Shown here piece after piece: positions 1 to 8,330 of a stretch of 64,000 nucleotides of DNA. Source of the stretch: Microvenator marinus (GTDB lineage Bacteria; Myxococcota_A; Bradymonadia; Bradymonadales; Bradymonadaceae); NCBI RefSeq assembly GCF_007993755.1, contig NZ_CP042467.1, positions 496,001 to 560,000 on the forward strand, read 5' to 3'. Position 1 is the stretch's first letter. Every line of letters starts with the position of its first letter. The notes under the pieces were generated by a model. That model did not search any database and was not told the DNA's origin. It saw only the letters and a list, made by a program, of their open reading frames with translations. A program made the position numbers and the translations under genes.

Positions 1-111
1 ATTGGAGGGTCACACGCATAAAATCTCACATTTAACCTGCTGCAACCATCATGCATTACACCTGCAAACTCAACAGGGATTCTGAAATATTCCGGGACCG
101 CGAACTCATAC

Positions 112-140
112 TTGCGCACGGGTGCCTAAGACATTACTAT
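112..140 (+). promoter_or_regulatory. Candidate sigma70-type promoter for the lipoprotein at 181
   Basis: A -35 like TTGCGC (112-117) is followed by a 17-base spacer and a -10 like TACTAT (135-140). The -10 matches five of six consensus positions and the -35 three of six. Transcription would start near 147, leaving a short leader that contains the AAAGG ribosome binding site at 167-171. The rest of 1-111 shows no gene. Confidence 0.5.
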
Positions 141-180
141 CCCGCGCCAGTGTTGATTTTGGACTAAAAGGTACCTCGTT

Positions 181-798
181 ATGTTTACACGCACGCAAAG
201 ACTCACAGCCATCGTTGCTTTGGCGGCATTTACACAAACCGCCTGTTACAACACCTACTTCATCACGAAGAGCGAGCTCGAAAAGCTTGAGTCGAGTGTT
301 GAGCCCAAAGAAACCGTGGAAGTCTTTGGCGACTGTCCTGGTGTTGCTGTGCTTGACTCTGAACGCCCAGCCTTTGCCCAGGCAGAAGGGGAAGCGCCCG
401 CAGAAGCTGGTGCAGACGCACAAGCTGAAGTCGCTACCGACGCGCCAGCCGATGCCCAAGAGGCCGTGGCCGAAGAGATGGAAACCGCTGGAGAAGCTCC
501 TTCGAGTTACGATGGATGCACCACAGTTCAGGTCTCGACCGCAAACGCGCTTTTCATCAAGACCAACGACGGTCGCATGAACCGCGTGACCCCGTTCAAC
601 TTCATCATGAGCCAAGGTCAGATCGTCTCTCCAGAATACGATCTACTCGAGCGACTCGATGACGTAGAAGGCGCTGAAGTCGACCAGTTCTCGACTTGGA
701 AGACCGTCGGCACCATCGCAGGTGTCAGCATCCTCGCCATCGGGACATTCGTTGGCATCAGTCTAATCGCGCCAGAAAGTGACGGATTCTCTCGCTGA
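181..798 (+). CDS. Predicted lipoprotein with C-terminal membrane segment
   Basis: I do not recognise the family. The 205-residue protein opens with a lipoprotein signal whose lipobox ends in T-A-C at Cys22. A stretch rich in Ala, Glu and Asp follows (about residues 60-105) and looks like a flexible linker. A hydrophobic Gly/Ile-rich segment near residues 176-198 could be a second membrane anchor. The start ATG has AAAGG nine bases upstream and a plausible promoter beyond. The 3' end is embedded in an intrinsic terminator, so the gene is probably a monocistronic unit. Envelope location is well supported; function is unknown. Confidence 0.75.
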   Translation: MFTRTQRLTAIVALAAFTQTACYNTYFITKSELEKLESSVEPKETVEVFGDCPGVAVLDSERPAFAQAEGEAPAEAGADAQAEVATDAPADAQEAVAEEMETAGEAPSSYDGCTTVQVSTANALFIKTNDGRMNRVTPFNFIMSQGQIVSPEYDLLERLDDVEGAEVDQFSTWKTVGTIAGVSILAIGTFVGISLIAPESDGFSR

Positions 799-811
799 GA
801 ATCCCTTTTTT
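784..811 (+). terminator. Intrinsic terminator overlapping the stop codon
   Basis: A perfect 8-bp stem (GGATTCTC at 784-791, GAGAATCC at 797-804) closes a 5-base loop and runs into C plus six T (806-811). The stop codon TGA at 796-798 lies in the loop and right arm, so the end of the coding sequence doubles as the terminator. Confidence 0.8.
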
Positions 812-826
812 GGGCCGAATGAATCG

Positions 827-855
827 TTGATTATCCAGTGGGGCACTGTTAGAAT
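827..855 (+). promoter_or_regulatory. Candidate sigma70-type promoter for the lipoprotein at 894
   Basis: TTGATT (827-832), a 17-base spacer and TAGAAT (850-855) match the two consensus hexamers at four and five positions. It lies between the terminator of the preceding gene and the ATG at 894, so the downstream gene probably has its own transcript. Confidence 0.55.
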
Positions 856-893
856 CCACAAGTTCCTAAATGGATTACTATGCGGTGCTCTGA

Positions 894-2657
894 ATGAATT
901 ACTTCAAGCTCATACTACTCATTCTTTCGCTCGCCCTTGCAGCTTGCGGCGATAGCGAAGTCAATACCAACGCATCCGGTGAGGCTGGGCCAAACGGGCC
1001 GAGCTTTAGCGACGAATTTTTCATGGTGCCGGCGGGACCCACATCGGTACAAGCCAACGTCACCGAATCCGTGCCTCTTGGCGTTCTTCTTTACAGCAAG
1101 AAGACCGGAGAGCCCGCTGCGGGTCAAAACATCTCCTACGAAATCATCGGTGAGGCAGGGCAGGCTTCACTGAGTGCGCGTAATGGCTCGACCGTCGAAG
1201 ACGGCTCAGCTTCCGTCAGCTTGCGAGTTGGCTCGGAGATGAATACCATTCAAGTTCGCGCCGATCACCCAAGTGCCAACGCCATTGACTTCCAAGTCAG
1301 CGTTGAGGCCCTCGCCGTAGGCTCGCTCAAGGTCAACCTCGTCAACACAGCTCCCTCGATCATGGACCTCTACGACATCGAAGTACGGGTCTACAAAGAA
1401 TCGGAATACAGCTGCGACGAGTTCCGCCCGTTCCTTCCGCAGCCACAGGCACTTTACGAAGAGATCGCACCTACCACAGCGACCGCTCCTGTATTCGACA
1501 ACCTCGGCACGTCCCAAGAGTTCATCATTACCGCTGTAGCCAGAGGCGACCGTTCGCAAGTCGCCGCGGGTGCTTGTCAGGACAACATCAACATCTCGGC
1601 CGATTCGATCAACGAATATGAACTGCTCCTGCAACTCATTCCGCTCAGCCCCGTTGGCACCTACGATGTGGAGAGTTTCTGGGACTTCACACAGGCCCTG
1701 GAAGACTCGGGTTCCATTGGTGCCACGATTGTTCGAGTTCTGAACATCTTCGAAAACCCAGGGCGCGCGATCTATGACGAGATCATCAATCTCGTCGAAC
1801 TCCTCGTTGGCGGCATCATTTCGGCCGGTATTGACCTTTTCCTCTCGGCGACCGGTCTCGATGACTCGTTCGCCAACATGATCAACAACTTTATCGCCGA
1901 GAATGAGGCTTTGTCGAAAATCTTCCGCGCCGGTAACGATTTGCGTGAGGTGGTCTCAAATCTTCAGATCCACAGTCAACTCACGATCGGTAAACTCGAT
2001 TCAAATTACGAGTTCCGTGGCCGCGACAACTGGACCGGTATCACGCTCTACTGGCGCTGGAACTGCGATGAAAACGCTCCGGCTGACTGCGGCGCGATTC
2101 CCCTGGTTGCCGACGCCAACGGCGAAATTGCCGACCTCGGCGTACTTAGCTCAGAATGGTCGGGGCGTGTAGTGGCCTACAACCAGCTCCAAATCGATTC
2201 TCACACTGTGAGTCTTCGCTACGGGCGGTTGATTCTATACATCCTCAACGAATTCCTCCTCCCTGAACTCACCAATGGGAATGCCAACTCCTTGACCGAT
2301 GCCTTCGCGTATTGGATCGGATGTCCAGACTTGGCCACGAACATCACGGGCTCGGATGGAGAGGTTTGTGCCTTTGGCGCGTGTCTAACGGATACACAGA
2401 TTGAAGGCTTCTGCTCCTCAGCAGTGAGCACACTCTTTGGTTTCGCCGACCTCGCCATTCAAAATCTGGAGTTCGATATCGGCTTGAGGCTTGGCGGAGA
2501 AGGCACCCTTGTTGAGTTGGATTCAGACGGTTTTGCGGACTTAATCGAAGAAGGCGAGTTCAGTGGATACATCCAAAACAGTGAGGGGGGGCAATCTTCG
2601 CCTTTCACTGCCGACTTCGAGGGTGTACGAGTCGGATTCGACACTCAAAATCTCTAA
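894..2657 (+). CDS. Large lipoprotein with N-terminal Ig-like region (paralogue of the gene at 31719-33770)
   Basis: The 587-residue protein has a lipoprotein signal peptide with Cys18 in an L-A-A-C lipobox followed by a low-complexity linker. Residues of about 45-140 resemble a bacterial Ig-like fold of the kind in invasin-type and surface proteins (P-x-G-V-x-L-Y-S, a G-x-A-S-V-x-L pattern). The remainder is of unknown family. It shares the order and local motifs of the 683-residue lipoprotein encoded at 31719-33770, including a V-x-V-Y/F-K-x-x-x-S-C-D stretch, a Y-W plus paired-Cys region and an H-T-V-S-L-R-Y-G-like stretch. The two probably form a lineage-specific lipoprotein family. Ribosome binding site at the ATG is weak. 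Function unknown; surface or periplasmic role inferred. Confidence 0.7.
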   Translation: MNYFKLILLILSLALAACGDSEVNTNASGEAGPNGPSFSDEFFMVPAGPTSVQANVTESVPLGVLLYSKKTGEPAAGQNISYEIIGEAGQASLSARNGSTVEDGSASVSLRVGSEMNTIQVRADHPSANAIDFQVSVEALAVGSLKVNLVNTAPSIMDLYDIEVRVYKESEYSCDEFRPFLPQPQALYEEIAPTTATAPVFDNLGTSQEFIITAVARGDRSQVAAGACQDNINISADSINEYELLLQLIPLSPVGTYDVESFWDFTQALEDSGSIGATIVRVLNIFENPGRAIYDEIINLVELLVGGIISAGIDLFLSATGLDDSFANMINNFIAENEALSKIFRAGNDLREVVSNLQIHSQLTIGKLDSNYEFRGRDNWTGITLYWRWNCDENAPADCGAIPLVADANGEIADLGVLSSEWSGRVVAYNQLQIDSHTVSLRYGRLILYILNEFLLPELTNGNANSLTDAFAYWIGCPDLATNITGSDGEVCAFGACLTDTQIEGFCSSAVSTLFGFADLAIQNLEFDIGLRLGGEGTLVELDSDGFADLIEEGEFSGYIQNSEGGQSSPFTADFEGVRVGFDTQNL

Positions 2658-2693
2658 TCCGTATTTTGACGGTTTCGGTTTTTTAAGTCATCA

Positions 2694-2708
2694 ATCATAG
2701 ACTATGAT
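2694..2708. promoter_or_regulatory. Perfect 15-bp palindrome upstream of the PP2C gene
   Basis: ATCATAG at 2694-2700 and CTATGAT at 2702-2708 form a perfect inverted repeat around one central base. The right half contains TATGAT (2703-2708), which would serve as a good -10 element, although no clear -35 lies 16-18 bases upstream. The arrangement fits an operator overlapping a promoter 31 bases before the ATG at 2739. Its role is inferred from position and symmetry only. Confidence 0.35.
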
Positions 2709-2738
2709 GGGCATTGGATTGAGATTCAGGAATTCTAG

Positions 2739-3506
2739 ATGAAGCTTGTTTGCGCTGGAATGACCGACGTGGGTACGACCCGCGAGCACAATGAAGACGA
2801 TTTCTACCTCTCGGAAGGGGAAGAAGCACTCTGTGTGGTTGCTGATGGGATGGGAGGGCATAGGTCGGGCGAAGTCGCCAGTGCTATGGCTATCAAGGCC
2901 ATCGTCGAGTTTTACCGTGAGACGACGGTAGACGGTAAAGGAGATGCCCGCCTCAATGACGGCGAGGATGAACGCTCACTGGACGAGTATCGTCTGGTTA
3001 AGGCGATTCGGCAGGCCAATAAGGCCGTCTTCCAAGCCGCCTCAGAAAGCGAGTTGTATCGCGGAATGGGAACTACGGTAGTAAGCAGCTATTTCATCGA
3101 GGGTGGCGTCTATTTCGCCCATATCGGCGATTCTCGAGCCTATCGCTATAGAAACGGTAAACTCGAGCAACAGACCGAAGATCACTCCCTTGCGAACGAA
3201 TACGTGCGCATGGGAATTCTGAAAGCCGATGACGTCGAGCATTTCCCTTATAAAAACGTGATTACCCGAGCGTGTGGCCTCACTGATGAAGTGGAGGTCG
3301 ACGTTGTTTTCAGAGAAGTCGAGCCTGGTGATCTCTATCTACTTTGCTCAGACGGGCTCACAGATATGATCACAGACTCGGCTCTTCAAGAAATGCTCAA
3401 AGATCATTCCGACCTTGAGAAACTCGCCAAAATACTGGTGGATCAGGCCAATGAGAACGGTGGTGCGGATAATATCACCTTGATTCTCGCCAAGGTCGAA
3501 GAATAA
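2739..3506 (+). CDS. PP2C-family protein serine/threonine phosphatase
   Basis: The protein removes phosphate from Ser/Thr residues using two metal ions and is the usual counterpart of Hanks-type kinases such as the one at 16550. At 255 residues it has the compact bacterial Stp/PrpC length. Signature positions are visible: R15-E16-x-N18-E19-D20 at the N-terminus, the metal-binding V-A-D36-G37-M-G-G, G-D-S near 130-132, the C-S-D205-G206 motif and A-D244-N245 at the end. No signal peptide or membrane segment, so it should be cytosolic. AGGA seven bases before the ATG supports the start. It is separated from dprA by 66 bases. Confidence 0.93.
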   Translation: MKLVCAGMTDVGTTREHNEDDFYLSEGEEALCVVADGMGGHRSGEVASAMAIKAIVEFYRETTVDGKGDARLNDGEDERSLDEYRLVKAIRQANKAVFQAASESELYRGMGTTVVSSYFIEGGVYFAHIGDSRAYRYRNGKLEQQTEDHSLANEYVRMGILKADDVEHFPYKNVITRACGLTDEVEVDVVFREVEPGDLYLLCSDGLTDMITDSALQEMLKDHSDLEKLAKILVDQANENGGADNITLILAKVEE

Positions 3507-3572
3507 TTTTTAACTAATTTCGCAACACATGCGCAAATCGTCCGAAAATAACTTCTGACAAAGGAGTTATTT

Positions 3573-4517
3573 ATGGAAACGATCAACGTATGGGATTGGT
3601 TACTCTGGAAACACAAGAAGTGGGATGGCGCAGCGGACGCTGAAGAACGAGCGCGAGAGCTCGGGCTTTGCCCTGATGAGCTTGAAGAAGAACTCGAAAA
3701 GCTTCCTTCGGATGCGCGCATCGTCTCTTCGGATGGTCCGGAGTATCCAGATTCTCTAAGAGATCTCACGAACCCACCCCGATACATCTATGTTCGCGGG
3801 CAGATCCCTCCAGCCAACGCTCTCGCGTTCATTGGCACACGACGAGCCACGCGTTGGGACGAGGAGCTCATCCGGGGCTTTGTGGGCGAGCTCGTCGCTC
3901 GGGGCCACCACGTACTAAGCGGAGGGGCCTTTGGCGTGGACATCTGGTCTCATCAAGCGGCACTCCAAGCCGGCTCACCAACGACCATCGTGGTGCCGGG
4001 AGGGCTCGATCACATGAGTCCAAAGAGACATCTCCCAGAATTCGAGGCCGCCCTTGAAGGAGGAGGGGGCATTTTGAGTCTCCAGCCACTCGGCACCCAA
4101 CCATTCAAAAGCTTGTATGCGCCAAGAAACGCGCTGCTCGCGGCACTTTCAAGCGGTGTAGTGGTTCTGCGCTCCGGCGAGACCGGCGGAACAATGATCA
4201 CAGTCGAAATCGCCAAACGTATTGGACGCCCAGTCTATGCGCTCCCCGGCGACCCCCGCGACGATACGTGCCGCGGATGCCTCAAATTGGTTAAGACCGG
4301 GGCGGCGCAGCTCATCTGGGAGCCTGCGCACCTCAGTGCCCATGAACCAAGTAGTACCAAGGGTTCGTTGATTGACTTGCTCAGAACGACAGAGTCACTA
4401 CACACGGCGTTCGAACAAAGTACTTTAGAATGGCACCAGTTCGAAGAGCAGGTGTTTGAGCTCGAAATTCGAGGCCAAATCAAACGACTGGGTGATGTCG
4501 TCAAAGTGACGACGTGA
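3573..4517 (+). CDS. dprA: DNA-processing protein DprA
   Basis: DprA binds incoming single-stranded DNA and loads RecA during natural transformation. The Rossmann-like core is clear: A-F-I-G-T-R at 85-90, L-S-G-G-A-F-G-V-D at 115-123, V-P-G-G-L-D at 141-146, A-P-R-N-A-L-L-A-A-L-S at 183-193 and the G-R-P-V-Y-A-L-P-G-D stretch near 218-227. At 314 residues it is somewhat shorter than many homologues. The N-terminal ~50 residues are acidic and poorly conserved, and a winged-helix-like tail follows the core. AAGGAG directly upstream of the ATG gives a strong ribosome binding site. No other competence gene is visible nearby. Confidence 0.92.
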   Translation: METINVWDWLLWKHKKWDGAADAEERARELGLCPDELEEELEKLPSDARIVSSDGPEYPDSLRDLTNPPRYIYVRGQIPPANALAFIGTRRATRWDEELIRGFVGELVARGHHVLSGGAFGVDIWSHQAALQAGSPTTIVVPGGLDHMSPKRHLPEFEAALEGGGGILSLQPLGTQPFKSLYAPRNALLAALSSGVVVLRSGETGGTMITVEIAKRIGRPVYALPGDPRDDTCRGCLKLVKTGAAQLIWEPAHLSAHEPSSTKGSLIDLLRTTESLHTAFEQSTLEWHQFEEQVFELEIRGQIKRLGDVVKVTT

Positions 4518-4522
4518 CGTGA

Positions 4523-4558
4523 TTGACACGTGATCAGGCAAGCGGTACCCATGCCTGA
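4523..4558 (+). promoter_or_regulatory. TTGACA box with inverted repeat upstream of the aminotransferase
   Basis: A consensus -35 TTGACA sits at 4523-4528. The 17-base-spaced -10 would be TACCCA (4546-4551), which is weak. The -10 region is enclosed by a perfect 7-bp inverted repeat, TCAGGCA (4534-4540) and TGCCTGA (4552-4558). This could be a promoter with an operator, or a hairpin ending dprA transcription, although no T-tract follows. Confidence 0.35.
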
Positions 4559-4571
4559 CTCGAGGTGAACT

Positions 4572-5708
4572 ATGCTCAAACACCACTTAATTACACCCGG
4601 CCCAACACCCGTCGATCCAGACGTACTACTCGCCATGGCGCGCCCGATGATTCATCATCGTGGCGCTGCCTTCAAAGAGATTTTTCAGGGCGTACGCGAC
4701 GGGCTTCGGTGGCTATTTCAAACTCAATCCGATGTTTTGACGCTCTCTTGCACCGGCACCGGCGCATTCGAAGCGGCCATCATCAACTTCACTCGTCGAG
4801 AAGACACATTGGTGGCCATCGGAGGTGGGAAATTCGGCGAGCGGTGGGGCGAAATCGCTCAAGCTTATGGCATGAATGTCATCGCGATGAACGTGGAATG
4901 GGGCCAACACGCAACACCAGAGGCTCTTGCAAAGGTTCTGGAGGCGAACCCAGACGTCTCCATGGTTACACTCTGCGCGAGCGAAACATCTACCGGCGTT
5001 TATCACCCTGTGAAAGAACTCCTGGAGGTCGTTCGCGAAAAGACCAACGCCCTCATTGCTGTGGACGCCATCACAGCGCTCGGTGTGCACGAACTTCCCA
5101 TGGATGAATGGGGCATCGACATCGTGGTCGCAGGCTCGCAGAAGGCCTTTAGCCTTCCGCCTGGTCTCGGATTTGTCGCCGTGTCTGAGAGGGCGTGGGA
5201 GCGCGCTGATGAGGCCGATCATCCCAGATACTATCTCGATCTTCGAAAGGAAAAGAAGGCTCAGTCAAAGAACCAAACCGCGTTTACAGCCGCGGTCTCC
5301 CTGGTGATTGGCTTAGAAGTAGTGTTGGGGAAGATGAGAGCCGAAGGGCTCGAAAACATGATTGCAAGGCACGCCATGCTCGCCAAAGCCACGCGCGAAG
5401 GGGTCGTTGCATTGGGCCTTGAAACTTTTGCGTCGCGGCCTGCGAATTCAGTGACCACCGTGCAAGTCCCGGGGCTCGACCCAAGTGTGTTGGTATCAAA
5501 AATGAAAGCCGACGGCGTGTTTATGGCGGGTGGACAGGACCATCTAAAGGACTCTACGTTCCGTATTGGTCACCTCGGCTTCTACGACGAATCCGATATT
5601 CTTACCGCACTTTGCGCACTCGAAAGGGCGCTTCAAAGTGTCGGCCATGATTTCATTCCGGGCAGTGGCGTGAGCGCCGCCCAAAAAGTATTTTTGGAAA
5701 ATCCATGA
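4572..5708 (+). CDS. Class V PLP-dependent aminotransferase (alanine/serine-glyoxylate type)
   Basis: The protein probably transfers an amino group between serine or alanine and glyoxylate or pyruvate, using pyridoxal phosphate. The family signature T-P-G-P-T-P-V occurs at the N-terminus, G-T-G-A-F-E at 62-67, V-D-A-I-T-A-L-G at 164-171 and the PLP lysine in G-S-Q-K191. At 378 residues it has normal length, with a short C-terminal extension. Related enzymes include phosphoserine and purine-catabolic aminotransferases, so the exact substrate is uncertain. GAGGTGA precedes the ATG. The stop overlaps the purA start by ATGA (5705-5708), indicating translational coupling, which fits a role in glycine/serine supply for purine synthesis (inference). 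Confidence 0.88.
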   Translation: MLKHHLITPGPTPVDPDVLLAMARPMIHHRGAAFKEIFQGVRDGLRWLFQTQSDVLTLSCTGTGAFEAAIINFTRREDTLVAIGGGKFGERWGEIAQAYGMNVIAMNVEWGQHATPEALAKVLEANPDVSMVTLCASETSTGVYHPVKELLEVVREKTNALIAVDAITALGVHELPMDEWGIDIVVAGSQKAFSLPPGLGFVAVSERAWERADEADHPRYYLDLRKEKKAQSKNQTAFTAAVSLVIGLEVVLGKMRAEGLENMIARHAMLAKATREGVVALGLETFASRPANSVTTVQVPGLDPSVLVSKMKADGVFMAGGQDHLKDSTFRIGHLGFYDESDILTALCALERALQSVGHDFIPGSGVSAAQKVFLENP

Positions 5709-6988
5709 GTTCAACAATTGTGATCGGCGCCCAATGGGGTGATGAAGGAAAGGGTAAGATCGTTGATATCTTCGCAGAAAAGGCTGACCTCGTGGTCCGA
5801 TTCCAGGGCGGCAACAATGCAGGCCACACTCTGGTCATCGGAGACCAAAAGACCGTCCTACATCACATCCCAAGCGGTATCTTGAGACCCGAAGTTCAAT
5901 GCATTTTGGCAGGAGGTGTCGTCGTCGATCCCGAAGTTTGCCTGCGTGAGATAAAGGCCCTGACCGAAAAAGGGGTCTTGAGTCGCGAAGGACAACTCGT
6001 CATCGGGGCGGAGTGCTCCGTTATCACGTCCTACCATCGCACCTTAGATGCCGCTCGCGAGGGTAGCCTGGAAGGCACCAAGATCGGTACGACGGGACGA
6101 GGAATCGGACCGTGTTATGAGGACCGAGTCGCGCGTCGCTCAATCTTTGTGCGCGATCTTCTCGACCGCAAAGGACTTGAGGCGAAACTCACCCAAAACC
6201 TTCACGAAAAGAACGTTCTGCTGTCCCATTACGGAGCACAAACGTTTTCAGTTGAGGAGCTTTTGGACGAGCTTCTTGCGTTTGGTGAAGCACTTAGACC
6301 CTACGTTGCCGATGCCAACGCGTTGGTCCGAAACGCCCTTCAAGATGGCAAAAAAGTTCTTTTTGAAGGCGCGCAGGGAACGCTCCTCGATGTCGGGCTC
6401 GGCACCTATCCGTACGTGACGAGCTCTCATACCGTCTCAGCCTCGGCCTGCGTGGGCGCGGGCATAAAGCCGCAGGCACTCACATCCATCTTTGGGATCA
6501 CCAAGGCGTACTGCACGCGTGTGGGCGAGGGGCCATTCCCCACCGAGCTGCATGGGGATGTCGGAGAAGAATTGCGGAAGCTCGGCCACGAATTCGGAAG
6601 TACCACCGGACGACCTCGTCGCTGCGGGTGGCTCGACCTTGTGGGCCTCAAGTACGCAGCTGAGGTCAATGGTCTCACGTCCATCGCGATTACCAAGCTG
6701 GACGTGCTGAGCGGATTCGACCAACTCAAAGTCTGCACAGGTTACCTCGACAAGAACTCCCGGCCGATTTCGGAGCCTCCGCTCGACGCGAGAGAGCTAG
6801 AAGGGGTTTCTCCCGTCTACGAGGAGCTTGCTGGCTGGTCCGAGGACCTTACTCAATGCCGCACATGGGCGGACTTGCCAAAATCAGCACGGGATTACAT
6901 TGAGTTTATAGAGGCCAAGGTGGGCGTTCCTGTAGACTTGATTTCTGTAGGCCCCGACCGTGAAGCCACGTTTTGGAGACACGCATGA
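5705..6988 (+). CDS. purA: Adenylosuccinate synthetase
   Basis: PurA condenses IMP with aspartate using GTP to give adenylosuccinate, the first committed step from IMP to AMP. The N-terminal G-A-Q-W-G-D-E-G-K-G-K loop holds the catalytic Asp13. The G-G-N-N-A-G-H-T motif supplies the catalytic His, and the G-T-T-G-R-G-I-G-P and T-T-G-R-P-R-R-C-G-W motifs follow. At 427 residues the length is typical and the protein is complete. Its start overlaps the preceding aminotransferase stop by four bases, and its own stop overlaps the next start by ATGA (6985-6988), so three genes form one translationally coupled unit. Confidence 0.97.
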   Translation: MSSTIVIGAQWGDEGKGKIVDIFAEKADLVVRFQGGNNAGHTLVIGDQKTVLHHIPSGILRPEVQCILAGGVVVDPEVCLREIKALTEKGVLSREGQLVIGAECSVITSYHRTLDAAREGSLEGTKIGTTGRGIGPCYEDRVARRSIFVRDLLDRKGLEAKLTQNLHEKNVLLSHYGAQTFSVEELLDELLAFGEALRPYVADANALVRNALQDGKKVLFEGAQGTLLDVGLGTYPYVTSSHTVSASACVGAGIKPQALTSIFGITKAYCTRVGEGPFPTELHGDVGEELRKLGHEFGSTTGRPRRCGWLDLVGLKYAAEVNGLTSIAITKLDVLSGFDQLKVCTGYLDKNSRPISEPPLDARELEGVSPVYEELAGWSEDLTQCRTWADLPKSARDYIEFIEAKVGVPVDLISVGPDREATFWRHA

Positions 6989-7557
6989 GCGACGATGTGG
7001 AAGACGAAACATTGCACGAAGAGTCTTGGAGTGACCTCGAGAGAGAAGAAGCGTCGCGAATCCTAAAGGGCTTGGAAACGGTAATCCCAGGAATTTTACG
7101 ACGTTCGATCATCTCGGGCCTAAGTGCAGCGGTGAGCGAAGATGGGCTTAGGTCGATCGTCAGCGATAAGAAAGACATTCCGAAGGACGCAGTCTCTTTC
7201 ATCCTCTCTCAAGCCGATTCCACTCGAAAAGAACTCCTCCGAATCGTGTCTCGCGAGATACGGCTCTTTCTCGAAAACATGGACTTCGGGGGAGAGATCG
7301 CGAAGATCCTGACAACCCTCTCATTCGAGATTCGAACCGAAGTTCGCTTCATCCCCAATGAAGAAGCCGTCAAACCCAATATTCGCAATCGCGTAAAGGT
7401 CAAACGGGTTCGTGAAGACGGCAAGGAAGAGACAGTTTCGGAGTTCGAAGACAATCCGACAGACACTCCAAAGGGCGAGGCCACAAAGAATGAGTCGGCA
7501 ACTAAGCCAGAACAAAAGACTCAGCGAAGATGGAGTCGAAAGAAAGGCTCCGAATAG
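6985..7557 (+). CDS. Hypothetical charged cytosolic protein coupled to purA
   Basis: I do not recognise this 190-residue protein. It is soluble, starts with an acidic stretch, has an amphipathic middle containing repeated Arg/Ile/Leu patterns, and ends in a low-complexity Lys/Glu/Thr-rich tail (about residues 130-190). ATG at 6985 has GGAG six bases upstream and overlaps the purA stop as ATGA. An upstream TTG at 6973 in the same frame lacks a better signal. Poly-granule or phasin-like proteins can look similar in composition, but no motif supports that. Function unknown. Confidence 0.7.
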   Translation: MSDDVEDETLHEESWSDLEREEASRILKGLETVIPGILRRSIISGLSAAVSEDGLRSIVSDKKDIPKDAVSFILSQADSTRKELLRIVSREIRLFLENMDFGGEIAKILTTLSFEIRTEVRFIPNEEAVKPNIRNRVKVKRVREDGKEETVSEFEDNPTDTPKGEATKNESATKPEQKTQRRWSRKKGSE

Positions 7558-7633
7558 TATTGTTCCAGCATCCAAGTTCTGAGATTCTGTTGGGCAGTCA
7601 GAATTCTGTGAAAAGTTAGTAATAAGGAAAATA

Positions 7634-8260
7634 ATGAAAAAGCTATTGATTTTAGGTGCAAGCGTATTAGCTGGTTGTGGTCTCTTCGACGGAGAGGACC
7701 CTTTTGATATCGAATTCGACGAACAGGTGCCTGTTGCATTCAGGATCGACGCCGATAGATTCTGCCCGACCACGATTGATTGCACCGCAGCTGAAGGGCC
7801 AGCACCTGATCGTGTCGAATTGCCTCCAGTAGAGCTCGATATCGACATCGATATCTTGGCAGCCACTGGTAGCACCCAGCTGCGAGAGGTCTCGAGCAGA
7901 TTGAAGTCCATCGAAGTGGACCGCGTTGAATACAAATATTTGAACAACACGCTCAACATCAAGACTCCAAACATCAAGCTCTACGTGGCGCCCGAGAACG
8001 CGAGTAGCCGCGGAAGCGGCGCAGAACTCGCCTCCGTCCCGCAGGCCGAGGCTGGAACGACTCCAAGCGGCACAGAAACCGTTCCCGACGATCAGAAAGA
8101 TGCGGCGAGCGATATCCTCAAGACCCTCCAGATTTCGGTCATTCCCTACATGGAAGCTGAAGCGATCGAGCGTGGTCAGCCATCTCCTCCTAAAGGCGGA
8201 GCAGACATTGAAATGATCCTGCATCTCAAGGTTGTGGCTAACCCAACGGAACTGCTCTAG
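7634..8260 (+). CDS. Predicted lipoprotein, unknown function
   Basis: The 208-residue protein has a short lipoprotein signal (M-K-K-L-L-I-L-G, lipobox L-A-G-C15). The mature part is acidic, with alternating Asp/Ile residues near 70-76 and a body resembling the beta-rich lipoproteins of Myxococcota-type bacteria. Residues of about 125-155 form a low-complexity Ala/Gly/Thr-rich linker. AAGGA precedes the ATG. It ends 70 bases before the start proposed for the large sigma54-activator protein. Envelope location is well supported; the role is unknown. Confidence 0.7.
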   Translation: MKKLLILGASVLAGCGLFDGEDPFDIEFDEQVPVAFRIDADRFCPTTIDCTAAEGPAPDRVELPPVELDIDIDILAATGSTQLREVSSRLKSIEVDRVEYKYLNNTLNIKTPNIKLYVAPENASSRGSGAELASVPQAEAGTTPSGTETVPDDQKDAASDILKTLQISVIPYMEAEAIERGQPSPPKGGADIEMILHLKVVANPTELL

Positions 8261-8330
8261 AAATCGAGTAGGGTTTTATGCTACACTGGAGCACATGAGA
8301 AGATTGAGGCCCGATGAAAGAGGTACGAAT

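Noticed and set aside
7838-7858. Near-palindromic GATATCGACATCGATATC-like stretch
   Set aside because: It is coding sequence for alternating Asp-Ile residues in a lipoprotein and needs no regulatory explanation.
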